The translations under genes were made by a program, and so were the position numbers. From NCBI GenBank assembly GCA_018399515.1, contig JAGYOB010000251.1, forward strand, positions 1 to 11,855: a stretch of DNA of 11,855 nt, read 5' to 3'. Each line of letters begins with the position of its first letter. The stretch's first letter is position 1. Below, one piece after another: positions 1 to 7,941 of this stretch. A model generated the notes under the pieces. That model saw nothing but the letters and a program-made list of their open reading frames with translations. It was not told the origin of the DNA and did not search any database. The stretch comes from Candidatus Nanopelagicales bacterium (GTDB lineage: Bacteria > Actinomycetota > Actinomycetes > S36-B12).

Positions 1-46
1 CACCCTAGTGCGCGTCATCCGGGCTCTCCGCGGCGTCCATGACACG

Positions 47-1303
47 ATGACGCCCGTGGGTGTGTTCATTCGCCAGTTGACCGGCATCCGTGCCGTCGCT
101 GCGATCTGGGTGCTCTTCTATCACCTGCAAGGTCCCCTGGACACCCTCGGCGTGATGAGCATCCCGGTGGTGTCCGATGTCATCCGCGTTGGCCGACTCG
201 GCGTCGACCTGTTCTTCGCGCTGTCCGGCTTCATTCTCACCCACACCTATCTGACCCGACTGGGTCCGGGTTTGAATGCGCGGGCGTCCTTGCACTTCTG
301 GTGGCTGCGCCTGGCCCGCATCTATCCGGTTCACTTCGTGATGCTCAACATCGCCGGGCTGGCCATCGTCGCGCAGACACTCATCACCGGCGATGAACGC
401 GAACGGCCCTGGCTGAACGTCTGGGACTACATCCGCAACCTGCTGCTGATCCAAGAATGGGGCCCGCATCCCGATCGCGGCTGGAACGTCGTGGCGTGGT
501 CACTATCGATGGAATGGCTGGCCTATCTGCTGTTCCCGGTGCTGGTGCTGGCGTTGTTCTTCCTCCATCGCCGCATGTCCACGCCGGTGCTCGTGCTGGC
601 CTGGTTCGTCGCTATCGCACCCCTCGTTCTGCGCGGATCGATCGGCGATGATCCGTATTACGGCAGCATGTGGGGATCGATCATCCGTGTGCTCACCGAG
701 TTCACCGCCGGCGCGATCACGTATCTGATCGTGGTGCGCCTCATCGGTGACGACGGATCGATCCGCCCGCGCGTGGAGCGGCTGGCGACCACCGTGTCGG
801 TGCTGATGCCGATCATCGTCATCGCCGGCGCGGTATTCCTGGGCCGCTGGGTCGTCGCGCAGCCGGAGATCCTCATCACCGATCCCGATGCCGAACCACT
901 CCCCCCGTTCTTCCACCTGTGGCTGGTGCCACCACTCATCGTGTGGATCGGTGCGCTCGCGCTGTCCAAGCGCGGCCAGGTGAAGTGGCTGTCCACCGAG
1001 ACGATGGTGCTGGGCGGCTTGATCTCCTATTCGCTGTATATGACGCACCTGGTGTGGTTCGGTACCTGGCGCGCGGCGATGAACGCTCTCGGCCTCGAAT
1101 CAGGGGTGCTGTATGCGGTCGGCGTGGTCTTCGCGATCGTCGGTTCGTTCGTCATCGCGTGGCTGATGTGGCGGATCGTCGAGGAACCGGCGCGGCGCTG
1201 GATGCGGGGCATGGTCGGGGTGAAGCCCGTGGCACCGGAGGAAACGGCCGCGGATAAAACTCCGGGTAGTTCTTCGGGCGAAAGGGGCCCGAATAGGGCC
1301 TGA
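47..1303 (+). CDS. Acyltransferase family 3 (OafA/YrhL-like) integral membrane protein
   Basis: Probable membrane O-acyltransferase that moves an acyl group from a cytoplasmic donor onto a cell-surface sugar, glycan or lipid; the substrate cannot be read from sequence. With the ATG at 47 it has 418 residues. The N-terminus has the family signature LTGIRAVAAIWVLFYH, with Arg15 and His26 in the R-x10-H spacing that forms the active site in this family. It is followed by GVDLFFALSGFILTHTY, WSLSMEWLAYLLFPVL and ISYSLYMTHLVWF, all typical of acyltransferase 3 proteins, and by about nine or ten hydrophobic segments. It ends with RIVEEPARRWMR and a polar tail. The start is uncertain: an in-frame GTG at 8 would add 13 residues, neither start has a clear Shine-Dalgarno, and the frame is open to the left edge. 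The last 11 residues are encoded within or next to the inverted repeat shared with adnB. No C-terminal SGNH domain is present. The family is clear, the substrate unknown. Confidence 0.9.
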   Translation: MTPVGVFIRQLTGIRAVAAIWVLFYHLQGPLDTLGVMSIPVVSDVIRVGRLGVDLFFALSGFILTHTYLTRLGPGLNARASLHFWWLRLARIYPVHFVMLNIAGLAIVAQTLITGDERERPWLNVWDYIRNLLLIQEWGPHPDRGWNVVAWSLSMEWLAYLLFPVLVLALFFLHRRMSTPVLVLAWFVAIAPLVLRGSIGDDPYYGSMWGSIIRVLTEFTAGAITYLIVVRLIGDDGSIRPRVERLATTVSVLMPIIVIAGAVFLGRWVVAQPEILITDPDAEPLPPFFHLWLVPPLIVWIGALALSKRGQVKWLSTETMVLGGLISYSLYMTHLVWFGTWRAAMNALGLESGVLYAVGVVFAIVGSFVIAWLMWRIVEEPARRWMRGMVGVKPVAPEETAADKTPGSSSGERGPNRA

Positions 1304-1323
1304 ATCGCCCGAAGAAGGGCTAG
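1270..1323 (-). terminator. Nested inverted repeat at the acyltransferase/adnB convergent junction (copy A)
   Basis: A perfect 12-bp outer stem is formed by TTCTTCGGGCGA (1270-1281) and TCGCCCGAAGAA (1305-1316). Inside it, GGCCC (1286-1290) pairs with GGGCC (1296-1300) around a five-base loop. The element begins, on the minus strand, with the TAG stop of adnB and contains the TGA stop of the acyltransferase gene, so it serves two converging transcripts. No T-tract follows on either strand, so a bidirectional terminator without a U-tract, of the kind common in actinobacteria, is an inference. A 54-bp copy with the same architecture lies at 11131-11184. Confidence 0.65.
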
Positions 1324-4300
1324 AGGTAGACGAACTGGGCGTCGATGGCATCGACGGGTTGCCCGGTGATCGCCGCCCACGCGCTGCGGTACAGGTCCAA
1401 TTGTGCGGGATCGGCTGATCCCGGGGTGCCGGTCTTCCAGTCCACCACGACATCGCGACCGTCCACGCGAAACACCGCATCGATACGCCCGCGCACCTGG
1501 CGCCCGTCGTGCATGACCACGAAGGACTCCTCGATGGCGATCGGAGTCCGTGGGGCCCACTCGGTGGCGAGGAAGGATGCCTTCAGCGGAGCCAGCCAGC
1601 CTTGGGTATCCATGCCGTCATCAACCGCCCCGGGAATGTCGTCGATCGACAGCAGGCGACGGGATCGATAGTGCTGCTCGATCCATGCATGCAGCAACGC
1701 TCCGCGATAGGCCGCGGCCGACGGCGGATCAGGCATCGGTCGGGCCATCCGCTGTGCCATCCCATCGGGGTCGGCCTGCCAGCGCACCAGGTCGCTCACC
1801 GACACTCGATCAGGCAGGGCGGGCAGGTGCTGCTGGCGGCGCAACCGCTCCTCAGCGACGAGATCGACGACATCCGCCGGCAGCGTCGATATCTCGGGCT
1901 CGTCGCGAGTCCTCATCGCGGTGCGCACCCATTCAGCGGCCTTGCGGTGGGCATCTGCAGATTCCGGTGGCCACACCCATCCCCACCGGGACTGCTCCAA
2001 CATCGGATTGGTCTGATCATCCGCCGGCGGATCCGCCCAGGCCAGGATCTGCCCACCCTGGGCAAGGCAGAACTCTCGGGCCTCCAGTAGAAACTCACCA
2101 GGCCCTCGGTATTCCTTGGCAGTGGCTGACCATCCATAACCGGTGAGGGTGATCGAGTATTGAGCGCGGGTGATCGCGACGTAGATCAGTCGACGCTCCT
2201 CCTCGGCTTCGAGCGCATGGGAGTCATCGCGGAATTGTTCATGATCCTTCGTTCGCGGGCCCACACCGAGGTCGGGCCAGGCCGCCAGGTGGGTGGGAGC
2301 GTCATCACGTAAGCGCCAGGGCACGACCTGGGCATGGTTGTTCCATCGGTCTCGAGACTTCGAACTCGGAAATTTCCCCTTCGCCAGACCCGCTACGAAT
2401 ACGTGCGGGGCTTCCAGGCCTTTCGCCTTGTGCACCGTCATCAGTCGCACCGCACCGGAGTCGGTGACCGGCTCGAACGTGGGGCTTGCATCGTAAGCCT
2501 GCGCATCCGCCAAGCGTGCGAGGAACGCGGTCAGACTCACTACACCGTCGATGTCATCGAACCGCGCGGCAAGATCGGAGAACTCCTGCAGTGCTCGATC
2601 TCGTTCGGCGACGTGATCGGCATCGCCGACCATCGCTTGCGCAGCCAGACCGGTGATCTGAAGGACTCGGCCGATGAGGTCGACCGGGGGTTCCTTGGCG
2701 TGCATGCGCAGATCGCGCAGCATGCGACCGCACGCGATGATCCTCGATCGTGCCTGAGCAGACAGGCCTTCGATCTCTATCGTTGCCTCGGTCAGGGCGA
2801 GCACGATCTCGAGCAGGCTCGGTTGATCGTCGATATCGGACTCGCTCACTGTGGCGATGAGCGCGTCTGCAACCGACCGCTTGCCTTCGTGGCGTGGCTC
2901 TCGCACGAACTCATCGGCGGCGGATCCCAGAAATGCCAGATCGCGAGCACCGATGCGCCAGCGCGGTCCGGTCAGGATCCGCACCAGCGCGGCATTGGCC
3001 GTCGGCGCGGCGATCACCTCGAGGTAGGCGCGCACTTCGGCGACAACCGGTTGATCGAGCAGCGATGCGGTCCCGATGAGCTGGGTCGGGATGTCGCGGG
3101 CTCGCAGAGCCCTGTCAAGATCACGCAGATGTTCGGCGTTACGCGCCAGGACCAGCACATCACCCCACGCTGGCGACTCATGATGGCTGTGTACGCGCGA
3201 GATCTCGTCGGCGACGAAATCGAGTTCATCGGCCACGGTGTTCAGCAGCGCAACGCGCACATGGCCGGGGTGCAGGTCATCACGGGGAGTGGGAACGAGC
3301 GGGTCGAGACCGGGCCGATCGGCGCGCAGTGACACCGAGATCTCATTGGCCAACTCAAGGATCGCCGGGCCTGAACGTCGATTGTCCAGTAACGGGAATG
3401 TGTGCGCCGAACGCACGTGATCTCCTTCGACCACGGGGAAGTGTTCGGTGAAACGCTCGATGTTCACCACGGATGCGCCACGCCACTCGTAGATCGCCTG
3501 ACACGGGTCACCGACCGCGGTAACCGGATGCCCCTCGCCGAAAATCTCTTGGAGCAGCAGTCGCTGTGCGATCGAGGTGTCCTGGTATTCGTCGAGCAGC
3601 ACAGCCTGATAGGTCGCGCGCAACTGCGTGCGCACCTCGGGGAATTCGTGAACGAGTTGGCGGGCGAGGCGAACCTGATCGGCGAAGTCGATCATGGTGC
3701 GTGCATGCTTGGCCGCTCGAAAATCCTCGACCAGGCCGGTCAGGGTGAAGCGGAACCGTGCGGTGGCGCGCATCTCGCGCCCGACCTCGATGAGTTTCGA
3801 ACTGTTCTCGATCGCGGTGAGTGAATCAATGAGTCGTGTTGCATCATCGCGCACCTGGTCGGGGGTGAGTCCGAGTTCGCTCATCGCGTCGTCGAGGCCG
3901 AGCAGTTTCTTCACCAGCTGGTGCGGCGCGTCGGTCACTGCGCTCATATCGCGATCAGTCGTCGCGATGATGCGTGCGGCTAACTGCTCGCGGGCACCAT
4001 CGGAGAGCAGACGCACATGTGGCTCGACACCGATTCTCAACCCGTGCTCGGTGATGATTCCCGAGGCGAAGGAGTGGTAGGTGGCGATCTTCGGGTCGGC
4101 GTCGAGCGCCTCGTCGTCCTCGCCATCCGCCAGCTCCGGCAACACACCGAGTTCCCTCGCCTGCCCCAGGTATTCCCGGGTTCGACCCAGCAACTCGTGG
4201 GCCGCCTTATTCGTGAATGTCAATCCGAGCAGGTGTCCGGGCCAGACCTGCCCGGTGAGGACAAGCCACACCATGCGGGCGCTCATCACCGCGGTCTTAC

Positions 4301-4448
4301 CCGAGCCTGCCCCCGCGACGACGACACCGGGAACGAGTTCGGCAGAAAGCGCATCGAACTGCGGCCCGCTGGGATCGAAGCCGAGAACATCGCGCAGGGC
4401 CTTTCTGGCTTCGGCACCACCTTCGACAGTGCCTGATCGGTCGGGCAT
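1320..4448 (-). CDS. adnB: AdnB, UvrD-like helicase/RecB-like nuclease subunit of the AdnAB break-resection complex
   Basis: Lead-motor subunit of the actinobacterial AdnAB helicase-nuclease, which unwinds and resects double-strand DNA breaks for recombination. The protein has 1042 residues. The superfamily-1 motor motifs are intact: Walker A AGAGSGKT (45-52, Lys51), motif Ia TFTNKAA (77-83), DEYQD (286-290), GDPCQAIYEWRG (313-324), TVHKAKGLE (671-679) and the arginine-containing IYVAITRAQ (755-763). The RecB-type nuclease is also complete: His920 in GALLHAW, Asp990 in GRIDAVF, Asp1003 and Lys1005 in VVDWKTG, and QLDLY (1016-1020). No C-terminal Fe-S cysteine cluster is seen, as expected for AdnB. 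The ATG at 4448 is chosen because AGGGAGG lies seven bases upstream and it overlaps the adnA stop as TGATG. A longer reading from 4502 would run into adnA. The order adnA-adnB and the domain layout match mycobacterial Rv3202c-Rv3201c. The assignment is strong from architecture; no alignment was run. Confidence 0.93.
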   Translation of the reverse strand: MPDRSGTVEGGAEARKALRDVLGFDPSGPQFDALSAELVPGVVVAGAGSGKTAVMSARMVWLVLTGQVWPGHLLGLTFTNKAAHELLGRTREYLGQARELGVLPELADGEDDEALDADPKIATYHSFASGIITEHGLRIGVEPHVRLLSDGAREQLAARIIATTDRDMSAVTDAPHQLVKKLLGLDDAMSELGLTPDQVRDDATRLIDSLTAIENSSKLIEVGREMRATARFRFTLTGLVEDFRAAKHARTMIDFADQVRLARQLVHEFPEVRTQLRATYQAVLLDEYQDTSIAQRLLLQEIFGEGHPVTAVGDPCQAIYEWRGASVVNIERFTEHFPVVEGDHVRSAHTFPLLDNRRSGPAILELANEISVSLRADRPGLDPLVPTPRDDLHPGHVRVALLNTVADELDFVADEISRVHSHHESPAWGDVLVLARNAEHLRDLDRALRARDIPTQLIGTASLLDQPVVAEVRAYLEVIAAPTANAALVRILTGPRWRIGARDLAFLGSAADEFVREPRHEGKRSVADALIATVSESDIDDQPSLLEIVLALTEATIEIEGLSAQARSRIIACGRMLRDLRMHAKEPPVDLIGRVLQITGLAAQAMVGDADHVAERDRALQEFSDLAARFDDIDGVVSLTAFLARLADAQAYDASPTFEPVTDSGAVRLMTVHKAKGLEAPHVFVAGLAKGKFPSSKSRDRWNNHAQVVPWRLRDDAPTHLAAWPDLGVGPRTKDHEQFRDDSHALEAEEERRLIYVAITRAQYSITLTGYGWSATAKEYRGPGEFLLEAREFCLAQGGQILAWADPPADDQTNPMLEQSRWGWVWPPESADAHRKAAEWVRTAMRTRDEPEISTLPADVVDLVAEERLRRQQHLPALPDRVSVSDLVRWQADPDGMAQRMARPMPDPPSAAAYRGALLHAWIEQHYRSRRLLSIDDIPGAVDDGMDTQGWLAPLKASFLATEWAPRTPIAIEESFVVMHDGRQVRGRIDAVFRVDGRDVVVDWKTGTPGSADPAQLDLYRSAWAAITGQPVDAIDAQFVYL

Positions 4449-7400
4449 CACGACACCTCCCTGGCTGGATCCTTCGCCGGGCAGATCGCGGTGAACGCAC
4501 AATTGCGGCAGTGTCCCCCCGGTCGTGGTGAGAACTCAGCTCGCCGGATCGTGGTGATGGCATCGACGATCGCGGAGAACAACCACGCTGGTTCACCGTG
4601 ATCGATCAGCGCAGGCTGACTCATCACCTTCGGATCACCCGAGCCCTTCTTGCCTTCGACCCCCACGATGAGCAGGGATGATTGGTCGATGCGGGGCGGG
4701 CTCGCCGGTGTGACGCCGTCGGGGTAGTCCAGCGGCTCGGCGAGTGCACCGGTGAGCACAGCGGCCTGGTACAGCGCGAGTTGCAGATCCGCGGTGACGT
4801 CGGCGCGAGTCGGCGCCTGAGCGGTCGTCTTCACATCCAGCAGGCTCAACTGCCCCTCGCCGTCCACCTCGATGCGGTCGATGCGACCGGAGATGCCGAT
4901 GACACGATCGAGTTCAGTCAACCTCGCGAGCACATCACGGACGTCGTTGGCAAAGCCATCAGCGTTCTCACCGTCGTCACTGTCATCTGCGCCATCAGCG
5001 CGTTTGCGACCCCGGCTCGCGATGATGATCTCAGCCAGTTCCTGCAGATCGATGATTCCGCTGAGCTTGATTTCGGCTCCGACCACGGAGTGTGTTGTTT
5101 CCCGCTGGCGGTGGAAGGCACACAGACGACTGAGTATCTGGTGAACTCGGGTGCGTTCGGCAACCTCGAACCACGCGATATCGAAGCCCAGATACGGCCA
5201 GATCCTCTGCAATTCGGCGTCGAGGACGTCGGGATCCGGGGGAAGCTCACCTGAGACAAGTGCCTCGGCCAGCGCATGCACAGCGATTCCCAGCGCCATC
5301 GCGGATCCGCTCAACGAACCGGCGTGTACCTGTCGATCGAGGAACCAGTTCAGCGGACAGGTGGTGATCGACCGCAGTGCCGAGGCACTCAACCGGATCG
5401 GCTCCTGCGGTGAGCGCAGCGGTTCATCATTCGAGGTGGGTTCCCAGACGTGCCACCACGTGTTCGGGTCAGCGGCTGGCACGAGCGGATGCCCGTCGTC
5501 GTCGGTCAGGCGAGCAAGGATCGCAAGTTCGTTGACGATGCGCTGACGTTCGTCACCGATGGCGTGCAGCAGTTGGGTCCGCAACGCGGCCACATGTCCG
5601 GTGAGCGTGAGAGGCCTTGTGGGGCGACCGGGCAGATGCTCCTGGTCGACCTCGGGCTCCCCATGGCGCAGATCAGCGAGGAACCGGCTGGGTTGGCTGC
5701 CCGATTCGGTGGGCGAGGTTACGACTGCGACGAGCGTGCGGTGGTGTGCGCGCGTCAAGGCGGTGTAGAGCAGCCGCCGATCCGCATCGAGGGCACGTGT
5801 GGTTTCGCCGACAGGGTCACGTGTCCGTGCCTGGTGGGCACCGGTGACCGAGTCGAGGAGCGCATCGACATCCAGCAGGCCGCGCCGCGGCGACGAGGTC
5901 GGCCACGTGCCTTCCTGGAGGTCGAGGACGACCACCGTGTGCCAGGACCGTCCTTTGGCGTGGTGGGCGGTCAACACGGTGACGGCGTCGGGCTCGAGTG
6001 CGCCGCGTTCGGAAATCGCTTCTGCGGGAACGCGCTGGTCGCGAATAGCCGCAACGAACGCACCCACCCCGAGGATTCCGTGGAAACGTTCTGTGAGCCG
6101 CTCCGCGGTAGCGAAGAGGGCAAGAACCGCATCGATGTCATGTCCGCTGGCTCGGTGCCCAGCGAGCGCGGCTCGGCGCAATCGTTGCGGCCAGGTCGAT
6201 CCTCGTGCATCGGCGAGTGAGGAGGACCAGACCTGCCACAACACCTGCGCGGGTGGCGCGCCATCGGCTGCGGACCGGGCGACATCCCTGAGCAGCCCGC
6301 CGACCTCGAGCAGGTGCTGTGCGGCAGGCAGGTCACGCAGTTCGTCAGGGATCGACGGCCGCTCGCCGCGGATGATCGCGATCAGGGTTTCGCGTTGCAG
6401 GGCTGAAAAGCGCGTCGGTACCCGATCGGGGTGCGCTGCGCGCAGTATGGAGCGCCATCGGCGTGCGAGGACGCGCGATTGATCTGGATCCGCCGCCGCG
6501 ATGGGCCCGGTCATCACCTCCTCGATCAGGGCATCGGTGAGGTGATCGGGATGAACCGCCGCATCGACGAAAGACAGAAGTGCCGAGACGGCGGGCTCAT
6601 CGGGCAGTGCGATGTCGACCGCCGCGATGTGGACGGGAACCCCGGCGGATTCCAGGCTCCGGCGGACCGCGGACACCGTCGCCGTGGTCCGGGCTATCAC
6701 CGCCATGTCCGACCATGGCACCGCGTCGCGCAGGTGCGCCTGACGCAGGATGCGCCCGACATGGGCCTGCAGGTCGGCGGCCGAATCGGCGGTGACGATG
6801 TCGATGTGCGCATCCGGATCAGCATCAGCGGCATCAGTGGGGCGACGAAGGGCGGTGGTGAGTTCCGCGGGCAGACCTTCGGTCACCTCGTGACGCAGGA
6901 CACGGGCGGCGATGGACAGGCTTCGGGCATTCGCACGATGCACCCGATCCGCGATGAGCACCTCGGGCCGCTCACCGGTGATGGGATGACGACGGGATTC
7001 GATGAGGTCTGCCAGTACGCGCGGATTCGCCCCTCGGAATCGAAAAATGCTCCGAGCGGGATCACCGGCGATCACGAAGGTGGATTCCGGCCCCGCGATC
7101 CGGTCGACCAGCGCGGACTGCAGCGCATCGAAATCGTGGAACTCATCGACATAGAGCGCGCGCACCGATGCCTGCAACGGTCGACTCACCTCCGGGTTGG
7201 CGGCCACGGCGAGGGCGAGACTGAGCAGCCCGGGGTAGTCGACGACGTTTTCCAAGGTCGCCGTCTGCATTTCCATCGCGGCGAACTGCGCGAGAGCCGC
7301 GAGTAGTGGGTCGTTCGTGGAGCGAGCGTGACGCGCGACCACGTCGGGATCGATGCCCTGCTCACGTAACCGAGCGTTGAACGCTCGCACCTCGTTGGCC

Positions 7401-7855
7401 AATCCAAGGGTCGACAGAGCTTGATGCAGCGTGTCCGGCCAGGTGATGGTGGCTTCGGCGAGGCTGCCGGCGATGAGTTCCCGGACCCGCAGATCCTCCT
7501 CGGCACCCGACAGCACCCGCACCTGTGACAGTTCGTCATCGACGCCCGGGCCGTACGTGGCGACGAGGGAGAACGCCAGGGCGTGGATCGTGGTGATCGT
7601 GGGCAGTGCACCTGACCCAAGGAGACCGGCGACCTGGGCCCGCAGGTCGGCTGCGGCTCGCCGCCCGACCGTCACCGCCCACACCGCCTTGGCCCCTTCG
7701 ATCCGGGTGCGCTCAGCGATGGCGTGCGCCAGGGCGGTCGTCGTGCCGGTGCCGGGGGCACCGAGGTAGACCAGGGTGCCGCCTGAGTGGTCCACGACGC
7801 GGCGCTGGGCTTCGTCGAGTCGGATCGGATCCCCCTCGGTGATCATGCCCGCCAT
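4448..7855 (-). CDS. adnA: AdnA, UvrD-like/Fe-S RecB-like nuclease subunit of the AdnAB complex with degenerate motor motifs
   Basis: Partner of AdnB in the heterodimeric break-resection motor; in mycobacteria AdnA is the lagging subunit and its nuclease cuts the 5' strand. From the ATG at 7855 it has 1135 residues. The motor fold is recognisable but altered. The P-loop reads GAPGTGTT (32-39), with Thr38 where catalytic Lys is expected. Motif II is DEFHD (237-241) instead of DEYQD, and motif III is GDPARSIFRFRG with Arg for Gln. AHHAKG (630-635) and YTALTRA (697-703) remain. The nuclease domain is complete: His860, Asp993 in GRIDRI, Asp1007 and Lys1009 in LLDVKTT, and QLALY (1025-1029). Cys833 plus C-x2-C-x5-C (1116, 1119, 1125) form an AddB-like [4Fe-4S] site. 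An acidic low-complexity insertion lies around 948-986. Alternative starts are the ATG at 7846, GTG at 7876 and GTG at 7963. The 7963 start would run into the divergent gene; the site at 7855 has only a GGA nearby. The gene overlaps adnB by TGATG. Confidence 0.9.
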   Translation of the reverse strand: MAGMITEGDPIRLDEAQRRVVDHSGGTLVYLGAPGTGTTTALAHAIAERTRIEGAKAVWAVTVGRRAAADLRAQVAGLLGSGALPTITTIHALAFSLVATYGPGVDDELSQVRVLSGAEEDLRVRELIAGSLAEATITWPDTLHQALSTLGLANEVRAFNARLREQGIDPDVVARHARSTNDPLLAALAQFAAMEMQTATLENVVDYPGLLSLALAVAANPEVSRPLQASVRALYVDEFHDFDALQSALVDRIAGPESTFVIAGDPARSIFRFRGANPRVLADLIESRRHPITGERPEVLIADRVHRANARSLSIAARVLRHEVTEGLPAELTTALRRPTDAADADPDAHIDIVTADSAADLQAHVGRILRQAHLRDAVPWSDMAVIARTTATVSAVRRSLESAGVPVHIAAVDIALPDEPAVSALLSFVDAAVHPDHLTDALIEEVMTGPIAAADPDQSRVLARRWRSILRAAHPDRVPTRFSALQRETLIAIIRGERPSIPDELRDLPAAQHLLEVGGLLRDVARSAADGAPPAQVLWQVWSSSLADARGSTWPQRLRRAALAGHRASGHDIDAVLALFATAERLTERFHGILGVGAFVAAIRDQRVPAEAISERGALEPDAVTVLTAHHAKGRSWHTVVVLDLQEGTWPTSSPRRGLLDVDALLDSVTGAHQARTRDPVGETTRALDADRRLLYTALTRAHHRTLVAVVTSPTESGSQPSRFLADLRHGEPEVDQEHLPGRPTRPLTLTGHVAALRTQLLHAIGDERQRIVNELAILARLTDDDGHPLVPAADPNTWWHVWEPTSNDEPLRSPQEPIRLSASALRSITTCPLNWFLDRQVHAGSLSGSAMALGIAVHALAEALVSGELPPDPDVLDAELQRIWPYLGFDIAWFEVAERTRVHQILSRLCAFHRQRETTHSVVGAEIKLSGIIDLQELAEIIIASRGRKRADGADDSDDGENADGFANDVRDVLARLTELDRVIGISGRIDRIEVDGEGQLSLLDVKTTAQAPTRADVTADLQLALYQAAVLTGALAEPLDYPDGVTPASPPRIDQSSLLIVGVEGKKGSGDPKVMSQPALIDHGEPAWLFSAIVDAITTIRRAEFSPRPGGHCRNCAFTAICPAKDPAREVS
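4456..4462 (-). promoter_or_regulatory. Ribosome binding site deciding the adnB start
   Basis: On the minus strand AGGGAGG sits seven bases before the ATG at 4448-4446. It lies inside the last codons of adnA. Together with the TGATG overlap it indicates translational coupling and so matched production of the two subunits (inference). Confidence 0.8.
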
Positions 7856-7901
7856 TCCAGCACGCCGGTCCGACACGTCACCGCCAACGTATCGCAATCT
7901 G

Positions 7902-7921
7902 CGACCATCAGGGGATGGTCG
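7902..7921. promoter_or_regulatory. 8-bp inverted repeat in the adnA/flippase divergent control region
   Basis: CGACCATC (7902-7909) and GATGGTCG (7914-7921) are perfect complements around a four-base spacer, AGGG. The site sits in the 86-bp gap between the divergent starts at 7855 and 7942. It could be a dimeric repressor operator serving both promoters, or a 5'-UTR hairpin of the plus-strand gene. I see no convincing -35/-10 pair on either strand. A regulatory role is inference. Confidence 0.4.
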
Positions 7922-7928
7922 GCAAGCC

Positions 7929-7934
7929 AGGTGA
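7929..7934 (+). promoter_or_regulatory. Ribosome binding site favouring the 7942 start
   Basis: AGGTGA lies seven bases before the ATG at 7942. The earlier ATG at 7915 has AGGGG directly abutting it, too close to act as a normal Shine-Dalgarno, and it falls inside the inverted repeat. The 7942 start is therefore preferred. Confidence 0.6.
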
Positions 7935-7941
7935 TGACCTG

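Noticed and set aside
2334..3332. 332-residue plus-strand frame opposite adnB
   Set aside because: It lies wholly inside adnB antisense, with low-complexity composition and no motif. It is a high-GC shadow frame.
5450..6220. 256-residue plus-strand frame opposite adnA
   Set aside because: Antisense shadow of the adnA motor region, with no recognisable domain or plausible ribosome binding site.
1320..7855. Possibility that the two helicase genes are AddAB, RecB or a phage/defence helicase pair
   Set aside because: Both proteins have an N-terminal UvrD motor and a C-terminal nuclease, the Fe-S cysteines are only in the upstream one, and the genes overlap as in AdnAB. No RecC, RecD or defence-associated partner genes are adjacent.
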